This document shows positions 1 to 12,939 of a stretch of 64,000 nt of DNA, in pieces. The DNA lies in the NCBI RefSeq assembly GCF_001949145.1, contig NW_019091374.1, positions 532,579 to 596,578 of the forward strand, given 5' to 3'. A model generated the notes under the pieces. That model did no database searches. It was given only the letters and a program-made list of their open reading frames with translations, and was not told the origin of the DNA. The translations under genes were made by a program, and so were the position numbers. This stretch comes from Acanthaster planci. Its lineage: Eukaryota > Echinodermata > Asteroidea > Valvatida > Acanthasteridae. The stretch's first letter is position 1. Each line of letters begins with the position of its first letter.

Positions 1-213
1 AAAGAAATTGAACAAGATCGCACTGATCTGAAGAAGTTAAAAGCTATGTGCATCGATTCAACACTCGTAACATTTCAAGCAAAGGGAAATAAGTCCACTT
101 TTAAGACAATTATAACTAACATGCATGCGGAAAAGAATGATTTTCATGAGTATTGCTGTTATTCTTTATCGAATTTCCTTCCATTCTGCAAATTGATTGC
201 GCCGCAGAGATAA
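1..213 (+). CDS. open frame entering from the left edge, unrecognised
   Basis: Frame 1 is open from the first base of the window to a TAA at 211-213, 70 codons, and begins with a charged stretch (KEIEQDRTDLKKLK) that could be the end of a coiled coil. The second half (FHEYCCYSLSNFLPF) is less protein-like. I do not recognise a family. It could be the last exon of a plus-strand gene starting before the window, or chance. No polyadenylation signal was identified close behind it. Confidence 0.2.
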   Translation, partial: KEIEQDRTDLKKLKAMCIDSTLVTFQAKGNKSTFKTIITNMHAEKNDFHEYCCYSLSNFLPFCKLIAPQR

Positions 214-564
214 GAAAGGTAACCAACAGTGTGCAGTGAGTTGGCTTTCCAGGCAATCGAGCGACACCGGGTAATGACGTAAACTAATACAAACATTAAC
301 CAATTCGAAGAGCATGTCTTTAAATCGCACAATTTCAGAGACCGATGGCGCAGCCGTGGGGCTCGCTTTTATACGGATATGTGGAAGCGAATTGAAATTC
401 TAATTTGATTTTAATGTGGCGTGGTAAATCATAGCTAAGAAAAACCAGCTTCGGCTATTAATAAAATCAAAGCATTTATAAGGCGCGCGGTATCTCACAT
501 CCGCAACTCAAAAGCGCCGATATATTATCATTATTCCTGAACATTGGGCTCACATCATCTGAAC

Positions 565-800
565 ATACCCGAAACCCTCTCGGCTCCCTGACAAGTATAT
601 CCCTGTGCTGTCATTTGCAAAAAAGGCGCAAACGGTCGTGTCTGCCCTCACAGGTACCCACTTACTCCCCTCTCTCCACCAGGAGTAAATACTGGGTGGA
701 GAGGGGCACATGGGGTTAAGTGACTTGCCCAAGATCACAACCCCGACCCTATGATCAGAGGCTACAAACCATAACCATCAGGCCACATGCCCTTACATTA
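565..800 (-). repeat. tRNA-derived SINE, copy 1
   Basis: Read on the minus strand this carries a tRNA-like head (TGGCCTGATGGTTATGG) followed by the body GGGCAAGTCACTTAACCCC, CTCTCCACCCAG and GTGGGTACCTGTGAGGGCAG. The same body, in the same order, occurs on the plus strand at 62.5 kb and, with a deletion, at 35.1 kb. Family membership comes from comparing the three copies within this window. The 62-codon open frame here is a by-product of the repeat. Confidence 0.7.
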
Positions 801-2891
801 GTCTGCGAAAATCATGTAGCCTACATTACGGTTACCTTACCTGCCTGGAATTTTACGACAACGTGCTTTTTACTGCCATATTTTCGGCGAATCTCCTTGG
901 CCAATAGGCCTAAGGAGTAGACGTGCTTTGTTAATTAACAAAACTTCGACCAGCAAATGATTGAAACTTAGAGAATAATAGAGGTTTTCATATCTATATT
1001 TTTTTTAAGTTTTTTTTTCTAATTCATCGTTTCCAATTTCAAAACTTGTGTTAGACGAACTTTTAACGTGCTATTGGAAAAACAAGTTAGTCATTTACCA
1101 TTCAGTTCCAAAATTTAGACGCCATAGTCCTAAAAGGAAAAGTGAAAATATAGGTTTTCTCGCAAATTTCCAAACTCTTTTCGTTCAAATTTAATTATCA
1201 GTAACGGTTAGCTTCATTACTCGTCTTGGAAAGACTAAAACGCTCAAATACAATTATTTTGGTTACTGTCATGTAGAATTGAATTGACTGTTTAATAGGA
1301 TCTAGCCTTACATAAGCATTTAATATGCAAAATTATATCTTTTTCCGTAGCTAACCATTTAATGGACAATTTATGAGTCAACTGGAAAAAAGATACATAC
1401 GTAGTCAAATGAAATTATCCATTTCATGCAAGAAATAAGTAGGCTTTATACTTATAAAATTAGTAGGACCAATTCAACCCCCACCCCCCATCCCGACAAT
1501 TTTTCGAATATCGTCACTGTGCATTCTGAAGACAAACCGTTTTCGTAAAAGGCACTTTTTTTTCCAAGACGGGTTCGGTTAAAAATATCGTTTCCATGTT
1601 TTGACGTGCAATAATAATAATTACATACGACGGAATAAACTGACCAAACTGCCGCAGTTTACAATAAGTATATGCGTCACCAATGCATAAACCTTTCCTG
1701 GACAAGCTTTAAATATTTTCAAATTCGAAATCATAGCCATGACATACACGGTACCTACATTTTGTAAAGTTTGCGTATAGCTGATACCATGCGGGGCGAA
1801 GCGCATGGCATGGTTGAGGCCAGTCCTTAACCCGCTGGGGGTGACGACCCTGACCGGTAGCGGGATTTGGGTGCAAGAAATTGGTGAAAAAATCTAGAGC
1901 AAGAAAAGAAGTGGTGAAAGTCGGCACAGGATCGCTGCCTGGCGCTCTGCCTAAGTGCAGACGACTTCCTGGTGCGCTTAAAATGAACCGTGTGGAACCC
2001 GCGTTAGGAAGGACGTCTCCAGCTCTGAGCGTGGCCTTCAGAAATTTGAGTGGATAAAAGTGCAGTAGCTTAGTCTCAAAATGAACAAAAAACACAAACT
2101 TTCGATGAATTTTCTTCAAATGGGGCCGGTGTCATATGAAATTTTGACTCCCTTGAAATCGGCTTTTTCTTCCCTTAGGGTTACCGTAATAGATTTGGCT
2201 TTCACACGTGATTTGTCATCATTGTATTTTGTCCATCGAGGCATGCGCAGAATATGTGTAACACCAGCGAATGAGTATTACGGAGTCCCTGTCTCACACA
2301 AGATCGGGGTTTTAAACATCTGAAAATTATTTCTCACACATATGTCAGTAAGGAACCAACGACACAAAGTGACGTCAGAGACAACTCTCAATGTGTTAAA
2401 GTTAATTGAATAGTACGATAATAATCGAAGGACTTTGTCTTTGACTCGTCCTTCTTGCTCCGGACACGGCCAGAAAGTATTCCCTCAATTCCCAGAGCAT
2501 CTCGCAGTGGCTATTTTAGGGTAGGTCTACTATTTTTCAGATGTTGCCCTTGGCCCACGGCATTGCATAAAATTGCCTCCTCCCCCCCCCCATAGTATGA
2601 TAGTTTACTGGTGATATTTTCTGTCGTGCTGTTTACGTCCGTTCTTGTTTTTGTATATGTTTTCATCTGTGGGTGCCATTGTGTAAATAGCTATGCATTT
2701 TCGTTCCCTGTTACTTTTCTTTTGGTTCGTAAAAAACTCTCATCTGATTAAGTCACGAACGGCCGCTCGTGGGACACGCAGAATTCGATGAACACGGCCA
2801 CTGAATGGAGCCCTGTACCTCCGGGTACAGAGAGACGGAACGCGAAACACGGGTCGAACTTCGAGAAAGGTCCTTTAAATCTCATGGGTTA
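801..2891. other. no gene seen
   Basis: AT-rich DNA with short open frames only, downstream of the sulfotransferase stop codon. Part of it must hold that gene's 3' UTR, but no AATAAA was found on the minus strand here. The 136-codon minus frame at 1709-2119 resembles no family I know and shows no splice context. Confidence 0.5.
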
Positions 2892-5800
2892 TCAGAGGTG
2901 CACCGATTTGCCCAATCTCTCTGGCCTGGGATAACCAAAAAGTTCAAAATCAAGTCTGTAAATTTGCCACAATCTCTGCAGGTCCTTTTGACTGACACGG
3001 GAAAAATAGTGATTGTACAATTCGGAGCTGGTCACTTTTGTGCGGGAACGATACGGTGGGTAGGTGACATTGTTCAAACCAAACACCTTGAACATGTACC
3101 GGGAATCCTCTTCCACGGTCTCCAGATTGCCGATGAAGTCGTATTGAACTTGGCAAGGCGTGCACAGCTTGTAGACTTCCTTCCAGTGGTCGTTAAACTT
3201 GTCTCGGTTGGGCGGGTCGGTCAGGTATGCGATCCACTCTTCCCACGTCACGCTCAAGTTCCCCCTCACGTAGTCACTGGATTTCGCTTCCTTGCGGTAC
3301 CTCTGGATGATCGCCCGGGCTACGTCCAAAAACTGCCAGTTGCCGCCTTGGCGAAAAGGCTGGTCACCGGCGATCTTGTTTTGGTAGGCGGAAATCAGAC
3401 GGAAGAACGGGTGGCGCACGAAGAGAAACTTGCGGTAGGCTTGTAGGATGTGGCGGACTTCGTCCAGTGGCTTGGACAACAGTATCTCCAGGTGATTATT
3501 GAAGTGAGCGTCAATCTGGGAAATGTTCATGAAACGGCGGTGGCCTTCTAAGACCATGAAGACTCGTTTCCAGTTGCTGCATCCAACCTGCAGAATGAAA
3601 GGGTGTTATGTCGTTTATTATCTGTTATGATCTAATGGAAAGACGGCATTTTCACAATTATCGTTAACCTGAGTGGCTATACGCAGTGAGCGATGAGGCA
3701 GATAAAGGATCTGCTCCTTTTACCCCACAGTCATGTTCTTCCTTCAAGTGGCTGCTAAAACTATGGTTGGTCGTTAGTACAAAAGTAAAATAATTCACAA
3801 GGTGTTAAAAATCCCATGCAGCCATCAGACCCCTGGATGATAATACATGTACACTGTTCTACCCAGTACTAAATGAAAATACAACCATATTTCAAATCTA
3901 TGGGAAAATTTTCCATTTTTAACGAACTGGAAATAAAAATCAAACGCCAACCAAAAGGTGATATCTCTGCAAACTAATTTGGCACAGTCCCCGCCATCAA
4001 GGATGGTGGTGGCAACATAATGCTATGAGGTTGCTTCTCTGCTTGTGGCGCCAGAAACCTCATTAAGATACAGGGCATCGTGAAAACGGAAGATTATATC
4101 AAGATCCCAGATGACAATGTGAAAGCGTCTGCTGAGAAACTCCAGCTTGGACCCGATTAGAAGAACCAGCAGGACAATGACCCCAAGCACACCGCCAAGT
4201 TAGTAAAGCAGTGGTTCAAGGACAATGGTGTCCATGTAAGGGAATGGCCAAGTCAAAGTCCTGACATAAATCCAATAGAGAATTTGTAGAGGGAGCCGAA
4301 GACTGGAGTGATAGCCAGGAGACCATCCAACTTGACCCAGCTGGAGGCTTTAGCCAAGGAGGAATGGACCAACATCTCACAGGAGACATGCAGAAAGCTT
4401 GTGGACAATTATAGGAACCGTCTTGAGGTAGTCATCAAGAACAAAGGCTACGCTGTTGACTATTAAGAAAAGACAATGGACTACGTAAGCCTGGGGTATG
4501 AATAATAATTTTGAACAGGAGCAGAAAAGAAACCCGGGTCCTATCTATTCTTATGCAAATGAAGTTTAGTCAACGCACATGCGGGTTTGTGTATTGCAAC
4601 AAATAGACAAAAGATATAGTGGAAGTACCAACATAATAGCTTTTACAAATGAAGAATTTAGAAAAGTATGTCATGCAAAGTACTTTTGAGCACAACTGTA
4701 TGGCAAAAACACATTTCCACTCACCGTGTCACAGAGTGTGGTGCATGACATTGTGGCTGGTGCCCTGCAAGTTCTTGATTAGCATGCAAAATTTCGTTAA
4801 CTCTCACATTTTCTACAGAGGAGCTTGATCAAGAAGGCAGTTCACGTTAAGGCAAGGTGTGGGTATTCGCAGGAGCTCTGTCTACGAGCACGTTTGACAG
4901 GTTGTGCAAATCACATAAATTTGAACCGTTTTCAAGGGATGATGCATCTCCGGAAATTCAAGCCTGAAGAAATCGTGGTCTCGTCGATCGTGGATAGAAA
5001 TAATTCTACCGGGATGTTCAGATCCAAAATAATGGTGAATACGTTCTAGAGGAATACCGGAGTCACTCCTGTGATGTGCTTGATCCAAGCTTCATACTGG
5101 TTAAAAATTCGTTGTAACGAAAGGACCAAGGTTGTATTTTGCACCCCTTGTTACAATTCTGTTCTGTTCACCAAATCTTGTCTTCATCTTCGTGGGTAAT
5201 AATATGGCGGCAGACCATGGAATCGCAGTTTCGGGTTTACATTTAAAAAAAAATACGTACCCAAAAATCCGGTCCCCGAGCAAATTCTGTATTATACGGC
5301 CGAAGGTCTCTGCTCAAGAGATTGCACCAAACTAAAGCCGCTTCTGGAGTTAAAGTCATGATTTGGCACACCCCAAAGACTGAGTCGCTGTGACCTATTC
5401 ACGCGTAAAGAGGGAATACCTTCGGTACGACGCAGTACAAGACCCTGGTGTTCGGCATGACCATGAGCTGCTTCAAGGTTCTCGTTGTGTCAACCGCATT
5501 GCTCACTCTCAGCTCCCGATGCTTCTTGCAGACTTTCTTGAGGAAGTTCTTGCGGCTCAGCTGGACCAGCGCCTGTTGTTCCATGGAGTCGGTTTGTGGC
5601 GTTTTGGAATTCTGTGCGGAGAAAATGAAAAATACATGGGTTTGCTGGAGAAAAAACAATGCATCCTGGTCTATAAACACTGCCTGGCGAGAATAAAGTG
5701 CATTGAACGATGCGACAACATCTGTTGGAATTATCCAAACACGCATACTGTTTTTGAGATAATACAAAAACAAAGGCCCACCTGTAAGACTAGTACATGA

Positions 5801-6694
5801 GTGGTTAAAGCGAGATGCCCACTTTCAAACTGAAGTGCAGTGTGTCTAAAGTGTACGGTCAACTGTCGCTTCAAAGTGGGTAAATAAACTGTACCTTAGT
5901 GGGGTGTTCTTTTTTCATCAGCTCTTTTCTCGCGTGGGACTGTTGTCTGCTTGGAGTAATCGCATGGCGAGATGATGGTGTCATGATGTTAAAAGTCCCA
6001 TGACTCTTTTTAGGTAAAAAGCCTTTAGGAAAAAAGACAATCTGTTGTTAACTGTGTGAACAAATTATGGCGGCGCATCTCCTTTGTGAAAAGGGCGAAA
6101 TATAACTGCTAACATAACATAACCAAAGTCCTGTGAGTAACGTATGACCCTGTAATGGGGAACTGCAAGGCTGACAAAAAAAACTACACCTGGCGACGTT
6201 GGCTGATGGGACGGGTTTGGATAATTAGCTTTACTAAGTAGACATGTCAAATAAGCATTTCATTTGAAAGCCTTGAAAGAGACTAACCTTTGCACGGTTA
6301 TTGCTGTGAAGATTTTTAGCTACAATGAATTGTAATTTTAAAAAAATGAATGTGCAGGGAGTCAGCAACGTGACCACTTTCGCATGCATGATCTTCGAAC
6401 AACCCTTTGGCCGTCCACAAATTCTGACCAAATTTTAGCGGGATTCCTTCGGTTTTTCTTTTTTGGGGGACACTTATACTAACTTCCACACCATGGGGTC
6501 ACTTACAACTTCCCCACCACACTTAGGCCTGCGTTCGTAGGAACCTTCAGGGCCCTTAAAGGAAAGTGCGAGGTGATTTGAAAGTACTTACCGTTTGTCG
6601 TTAGAGTAAAACTCAGTGCGGACAATAAGCACCCGGCGGAGAAGATGGCCCACAGCCTTCTGTTTCTCAGCCTCGAAAGAGCGAACAACGCCAT
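2892..6694 (-). CDS. carbohydrate sulfotransferase (HNK-1/chondroitin type), complete, 4 coding exons
   Basis: Type II Golgi enzyme predicted to transfer sulfate from PAPS to a glycan. Coding exons on the minus strand are 6694-6592, 6233-6190 (44 nt), 5611-5420 and 3587-2892. Phases 1, 0 and 0 match at all three GT-AG junctions and give 344 residues, the usual size for the family. Residues 1-34 hold a short basic cytoplasmic end (RLRNRR) and a hydrophobic signal anchor, followed by a stem. The 5'-phosphosulfate-binding motif [13 protein letters not shown] lies at about 110-122 across the exon 3/4 junction. The 3'-phosphate-binding motif [11 protein letters not shown] is at 171-181. The C-terminal ~230 residues form the conserved Sulfotransfer_2 domain and the stop is TGA at 2894-2892. 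The start is the Met opening the anchor; a CAG at 6703-6701 just upstream may be an acceptor, so 5' UTR exons are possible. Which CHST8-14 subtype it is cannot be decided here. The 44-nt exon 2 is supported by phase and splice sites only. Confidence 0.9.
3900..4540 (+). pseudogene. Tc1-family transposase remnant in a sulfotransferase intron
   Basis: Plus-strand translation from about 3988 to the TAA at 4464-4466 reads as the C-terminal half of a Tc1 transposase: [46 protein letters not shown], ending [16 protein letters not shown]. The second Asp and the Glu of the DD34E triad are present. The frame is intact but has three stops: TGA 4026-4028, TAG 4158-4160 and TAG 4287-4289. The first and third sit at conserved Trp codons (MLWGCF, NPIENLW). 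The N-terminal half and the left terminal repeat were not found. The 3' flank GGGGTATGAATAAT resembles the usual end of Tc1 elements. Inactive, and antisense to the host gene. Confidence 0.85.
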
Positions 6695-6703
6695 CAACGC
6701 CTG

Positions 6704-9700
6704 CATGTGAAACAGAGGATTTTTACCCGTTTGAAGAGACGCCATATAGAGCTATGGCCTATACAAAAGTATTTATGAGAGAGAAACAGACATATCGCGT
6801 TCAGAACTTTTAAGATTGGTTAAGAAAACGTTTCATGCGATAAGCAGTGAAGCAACACTTTCCGTGAAACAGCTCTGCAGTGAGATGGAATTAGAAATCC
6901 CCCCTCAAGACGACCTTAGGTGTAATAGAGACGCCAAAAACGTACATGTATTCCACACTCTGGAAGAGACATCACGTACTTGGCTGGAGAGATTTGGGTG
7001 AGGTTTCTCTAATGACCCAATGATGAATCAGGGGGTTTGAGTCTGTCAAACTTTCTCCAGCAGTAAACGGGAATAGAAAAAATCTGGTTAAATAACCGAG
7101 TTCCCCATGGCCAGCTAGACGGTACAATCACGAGTCAGTACAAGAAAGAGGCCTAGACCTATGTGAGTGAAATAAATGTGAGTACAGTGCAATACTCCAC
7201 TTTTCACTTCACGACCTCACAAAATAGGTTTTTGTGCTGGAAAGAATTCCGTAACAGGCCATCACAATTTTGAGTGTCATAAACATCAACAAGTTGAAAA
7301 GAAGGTGGATATATAGCGACGAAAAGTGATTCTACTACGACGAGGGGAAAGGTTTTAAAAGAAGTGTAACGTTTGTTATTTGTATCTCACGCAAATTATA
7401 TGTCTTGACAACTTCGCCAGCGCAGGCTACGCAGCAGGCGTGGGATAATGGCTGAAGCCAAGTAATCGTGGACTCAACTCACCAAGCTGATGAAGTACTG
7501 TTGAACTCGGTGGTTCATACGCGGTCCCGGCATTCGGGTCTTATTTTCCAACCTCAAGGATGTGACTTCATACAATCCCATAATAACCTAGCCCTCTTTC
7601 ACCCGCGGGAACACGAGCTCAAGTCGAGGAGAAAGAACTAATCTCCTCACGTACATGTATGTTCACCCGGCACTGCCGGTGTATCAGTTTAGTTAATACA
7701 TGGGATTGTATGGGGCGGAGCATGACAGGGTAGCCATAATCCGGTCCGGTCTCGTGCGATATACGGCTTCGAATTTTGATCAAAAGAGAAAGCGGTGGAG
7801 AGCCGTAGCCAGTGTTTGATACTTACGCACGTGCGGTGTTGCCAACAAGGAGTACAACATAAACTGTTGAAAATATTTCTTGTAGGGGTTTTCCTGAGAT
7901 ATACCCCACATATACATTTGCAATGGACGTTTGTAATGACATACGTGATAAAGCCAAAGTGTAAAAGTTTTTTGAAGGAGATATTGAGCCATTTCATGCA
8001 ACAGCGTCATTAGTCCTGAACTGATTTTTATCGACACCATTAAACCCTACTAAATTCTACTCTATTTGAACAACAACTGGACTTTCGGTTAAGCAATGCA
8101 TTGCCGTGACAGAATCAAATCACAGCGAAACTGATTTTTAAGTTCGTAAAAATCAGGCTTAAAAAAACTTTTGCAAGCTAATGACCATCAGGATGGCCTT
8201 AAGTTCAACGCTAACTTCATACTTGTGTGTGTTTCACATTATTGTTAAAACCGGACTGCAAGAATACCATGGTTTGTTTTGCACGACGAGGGGAAATAAA
8301 CGAATTTTCACTGCTCGAAAAAGGCTACTGCATATTACATAAGATCACTGACTCACAAACTAATCCATCAAACGTCTCTTTTCCATCACAAAAGCTCGCT
8401 GGCGTTCCAGTGTACGACCCTGAACAAATAAGCAAAACTAAGTCGAGGAAGGAAACTCCTTGTTCTCAAAACAACTTAGCCTGCATATCCTTCAAAGTTT
8501 CAGTTCCATACTCCACGTCACTTAGAATGTCGTAGAAAACTGTAGTCCGAAAGCTGATAGGTCACAGTCTAACTTGCTGCCGTGAAACACTGTGCATGCA
8601 GGTATCAAAAACCTTACGCATGGATATTCTTCCTTGATGGAGATCTATCTTCCGGCTGTTTTGAAACCCCGTTCTCCACAGAAGGACTCAAAGACAGCGC
8701 TATTAAGTTGCTGCAGATTCACAAACGCCAAAATGGAGGGGTATAAATATAGACGCCATATAAAAAATCAGTGGGGCATGTGCACGTACGGTACACAATA
8801 CATGTACATGTATTTTGCACACCTTTTACCTGTGCGTACCACTAGCACTACAGGTGTACTGTACAGAACCGTGGCCCTGAACTCACAGAGCTCGTCAGGT
8901 CATTGAAGGGTACAGTCCGCTAATTCAAAAGAGTGTAAAATCAGCACTGTTCAGGGCCCAATAACATGCATACCAACATCCCCGAGATTTCAGAAACACA
9001 AATTAAATTATTGTCTGGTCCCTAATCTTTCAATTTCTTTTCAATTTTTTGTGGGTTAACCAATTACATTTTTAATTATTCCCACCAAAAAATCACCCCC
9101 CAAAAAGTGTTTTTTCCCGAAGTCCAATTACAGCCATTTTTCAAGTGGCAACCCTCAACTTTCTGGGGCACTTAGGACCATTTTTCAACCGTAGTTGTTA
9201 TCATTCTGCTCTCATATGAAAGCTCAAAGACCCAGGAAGTTCATCCTGGCAACGATTTACACCGTCTTACCATTTTGGGGGCCAAACAATTTCCTTTTTC
9301 AAAAGATACTGTGAGGGCAATTTTAATGCTAATGAGCTGGCCAGAAATTCTCACTTGAATTAGTGGCCTGCACCCTGACGCCACCGGCGACCTCACTGTG
9401 ACGAATACATAGGTATTACCATGGAGGAATTTAATACAAAGGCTTACTTGCGATTATTACCCAAATCGTTCGTGGCCAAAAAAAATATTATAATGGCACG
9501 CGAGCATGCCCGATCACCTAGTAATAAAATTTTTAGCAATGAGGAAGAGAAAGAAAAAATATCGAATTGATAACCGCCGCTTGTGTAACGCATTGAGCGA
9601 GATCGCGCTCCTGGCAGAAATTTACCCACAATGCTCTGCGCGTCGTTAGCTGTGACCCCGGGTGACGCATTTCTTTAACTAAAATCTGTGCAAACTGAAA

Positions 9701-12700
9701 AGTTTTTTCCCGCTTAAGTAAATTTTGTGCTTAAGCAACTTTATGAAATTGGCCCCAGGTAGCTAGGGCCTACATGTTGTACTCATTGGTGAATATCAAT
9801 GTTTTTGTGCCCACGTAATGGGAAGGTCCTAGCCAGTTTGGTTCCAAAGTTTGAAGCTGACGTTAGTCTATCTATATACAGCTCGGGGTAAGTTAAGACC
9901 TCGTGGAATCATGTTTACGGAAACACTCCTAAACATTTTCTCATTTCGTTGAAGTATCCTTTATGTAACATAAAAAAATGAATATTTTTTCATGGTGGTG
10001 GTGGTGCTGGGGGGGGGCTATCCCAACGTATCACGTTAACAAAGTAAATTAAAACATACCTTTGGAAATTACAAATAATGTATATATTACTAACCTAGGA
10101 CGTTTTACCACATTAATATTTGTAAATCATTTCAACCATCCTGAATAATCAGATCACGCTTTATCTACTTCTGCTTCGTACGATGCATCTTGAACCATCG
10201 TTTTGACAGGGGTGGGTCCTTAATACATTCACTTCCAGACCACTTTACTTATGATAGTAGATAGGCCTAAGCTGAGTCTGACATAAATCTTCGGGGACAA
10301 TGATGTGTCAGACTTCCTGTGAAAAGCGAAAGCCGCTAAAGTCATGCACAAAGATATAAATATAGCCTTGAAGGTCGTGTTTGTTTCGATCAATAAAGCA
10401 ACATGATCGGTCGAGTATGAGGCCTACATGTATCAGTTTGGCGCGACGTCAGAGAGTTTTGGATTTCATGCACGAATCCACTGTTCATGCAAAATCCCAC
10501 CTGTTACGTGGACTGACTCTGATCTGTTGTGTGGCTCAGTAAATACGTGTACACTGGTCTCCTTCAGTTCCACATAAACGCATAAAACATCGCGTGGCTG
10601 TAGTACATCCGTGCCACTTCAGGTAGGTCTATGTTTCAGAGGGAAATTATTAACTGCGCATGTCCCATTTTTAGGGTCATTTGCATGCGTAAGAAGGGTC
10701 ATAAGAATTCGTGCCAGGCCAACAGCTGCTTCATTTCATGAAATTTAGGTCCTATTTTCACTTTTTGGAAATAAATATTCCTTCCCCAAATATTTTTAAG
10801 GTAAGATAAGGCCTTTTCCTAACACGTTTTGTAAAAATAGAATTGAGAAATAGTACCAGAGTGGTCAAAACTGTTTACGTTTTGATTCAATTTTTGAAGG
10901 CTCAAAACAAAGAATTCGAAGTTTTCCTGAAGTTTTCAAAAGTGGCCTGTGGTGGAGAAAGCTGTGCAGGTTTAGATTTCCTGACAGTTTCCCGCTAGTT
11001 TTTTCTCTTCCCAGACGCGTTTGCATATCGACCTAACTCAGCACCGATTCCGTTCATCCCGCGTAATCTTACGGCCTTGCGAGCGTAAGAATTCAGTGGC
11101 TAGGGAACGAAAGACCAACACAAAAGTACAGTAAGTTAACATGAAGTTTATTATCAAAACTGAGGTCTATCTGTCACTATAACAATGCCAGGAAATGTTG
11201 AAATTCACGGTACATATCCCCAGTTTTACATGTACATGATGTACTATACATGTATGACCTACATGAACGTTGTACAGGCTCCGTCGAGAATTTCCGTGTA
11301 CATGTACTGTACATGCACGCGTACGCCGCGGTACGCGTATATCACGCCACAGTACTGTGAACAGTACGTGTCTGGATCGGTTTTGTGCATGTAAAACACG
11401 TTTCCATGATGAGATCATGAGAAGAGGAGAAGTAGCCTAATTAATGCCGAGGCTCAGATGTACAAAGATTTTATTAAAATGTGATCAGGCTTTCACGTCA
11501 ACCAGGGGGGCCGCATTCTGTATTTGAGGCGCCGCCCAATCCGAGAGACCCCCAGGGGCGCACTGGATAATGAGGTACCTCAATAAAGGACCTCACAGAG
11601 GCGTCTCACACTCCTCTCAAGCTCATCAAGAAAACCTATCAAAATAATCACAATTAAGTTTTCAAGATAATGCCTTTAACTTACCGGATAAAGAAAGAGT
11701 CGATGATCCTCCAGTCTATTAGTACAGATAGTTTTGCTTTGATAAAAGGCCCCAGATGAAGACGCGGCAGCGGCTGCAATCTGGCAAGTCTAGTTCAGTT
11801 CGAAACCCTATCCCAATCAATAATCCGCTTCCGAGTGGAACAAAAGAGGGCGTTATTCTTTTTTTTTTCTTCTTTTTTTTTTACTCCTCGCATAGGCGCG
11901 CCATGAGGCGCGGAAATATATGCGCGTTTTACGCGGAGCACGCTAAGTACGCGTAACTAATTTGTCCCGGCATGTATAGTATTTGCGTACACGCTTGTAA
12001 CCACCATTATTTCTTTCGCCAATTGGGGGTGCAATTCAGCTAGGGGTGGATAATCAAGTTTGGAGTACCTAGCAACGAATTAAATTTCGCTACCTGATTG
12101 AAGACAGCTCTCAAACGTGCACTAAACACAGGTCTCAAAATACTTGCGCACCCAAGGTCCAGAGAAAGTGCGCTCAAGTAACATCACCAAACGCACAAAC
12201 GTGCTATTTCTATACTGTCTCCTCTCTGCAGGTGTGGGCAGATGTGGGCCGTTCGGCAACTCCCCGAGATGCCCTTGGTATGCCTTCGACTCACATTGTA
12301 AATCTGAGGCCCTCTATGGGAAGCAGGGCTGTGCACATATTGGAGTTTGCTCTCAAAAAGATAATATAACATTCGTAAGCTACCTTTATCAATCAAGCAA
12401 GCGACGGCATAAACGGTTAGGTTGATAAGCAACTGTGTACCGTCTGTTGGGGAACTTAATGGTCAGGAAATGTTGCTCTCTCGCTGTAATAAATGGCAAA
12501 ATGCAATGGAGAAACACATCTGATGTTCGCTAAGGTCACCTTTAGTGGTTGTGGTTGGATAGAAATACTCCTTCAGAACTCGTGTCAAGGCGAGTGGCAT
12601 TTTAATAGGATTTTCCAAGGAAAAATTCAGTTTAGTGATTTGTTTGTCTTTAAGTAACAAAATAACAGTAAATCGCCATTTATTAACAGTAATTGTTAAT

Positions 12701-12880
12701 TTTAATGCACTATTCCGAAAAATTTGATTCGTGGTGTTCATGGAATACGTCTATAGGCCACAGAAAATTGTACCAATTTTGACGAGACTTGCAAAAATCA
12801 CCATTTGCCACATTGCAACAACAACAAACAGAACTTCTGTCGAATGTGAAATAAACAGCGCTGAACCGATCTTTAGATAT
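6704..12880. other. long gene-poor stretch
   Basis: No convincing exon found on either strand. Sequence is AT-rich with poly-T at 11860-11881, TACATGTA-rich sequence around 8800-8830 and 11220-11330, and a GC-richer patch near 11500-11600. A pyrimidine-rich acceptor (CTCCTCTCTGCAG) ends at 12233 on the plus strand and is followed by open sequence in two frames, but no matching upstream exon or known domain could be found. Promoter and 5' UTR of the sulfotransferase should lie at its left end. Confidence 0.4.
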
Positions 12881-12885
12881 CCATT

Positions 12886-12936
12886 GCTCGACTTCGAAAC
12901 GCTGTTGTTTTACAACGTTTCGAATTCGAGCAATGA
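12886..12936. repeat. short perfect-type inverted repeat (hairpin)
   Basis: ATTGCTCGACTTCGAAACG is followed, after a short T-rich loop, by CGTTTCGAATTCGAGCAAT, its reverse complement apart from one base. No transposase or gene adjoins it. It may be the core of a small palindromic element. Confidence 0.6.
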
Positions 12937-12939
12937 CAT

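Noticed and set aside
2805-3446. 213-codon plus-strand frame
   Set aside because: Exact antisense shadow of the sulfotransferase last exon.
4825-5088. Overlapping frames on both strands between Tc1 and sulfotransferase exon 3
   Set aside because: Neither translation matches a known protein, and phases of the flanking sulfotransferase exons already join without it.
12144-12425. Cys-rich plus-strand frame after a good acceptor at 12233
   Set aside because: Two frames are open after the acceptor, no upstream exon or domain was found, and the Cys pattern fits no family I know.
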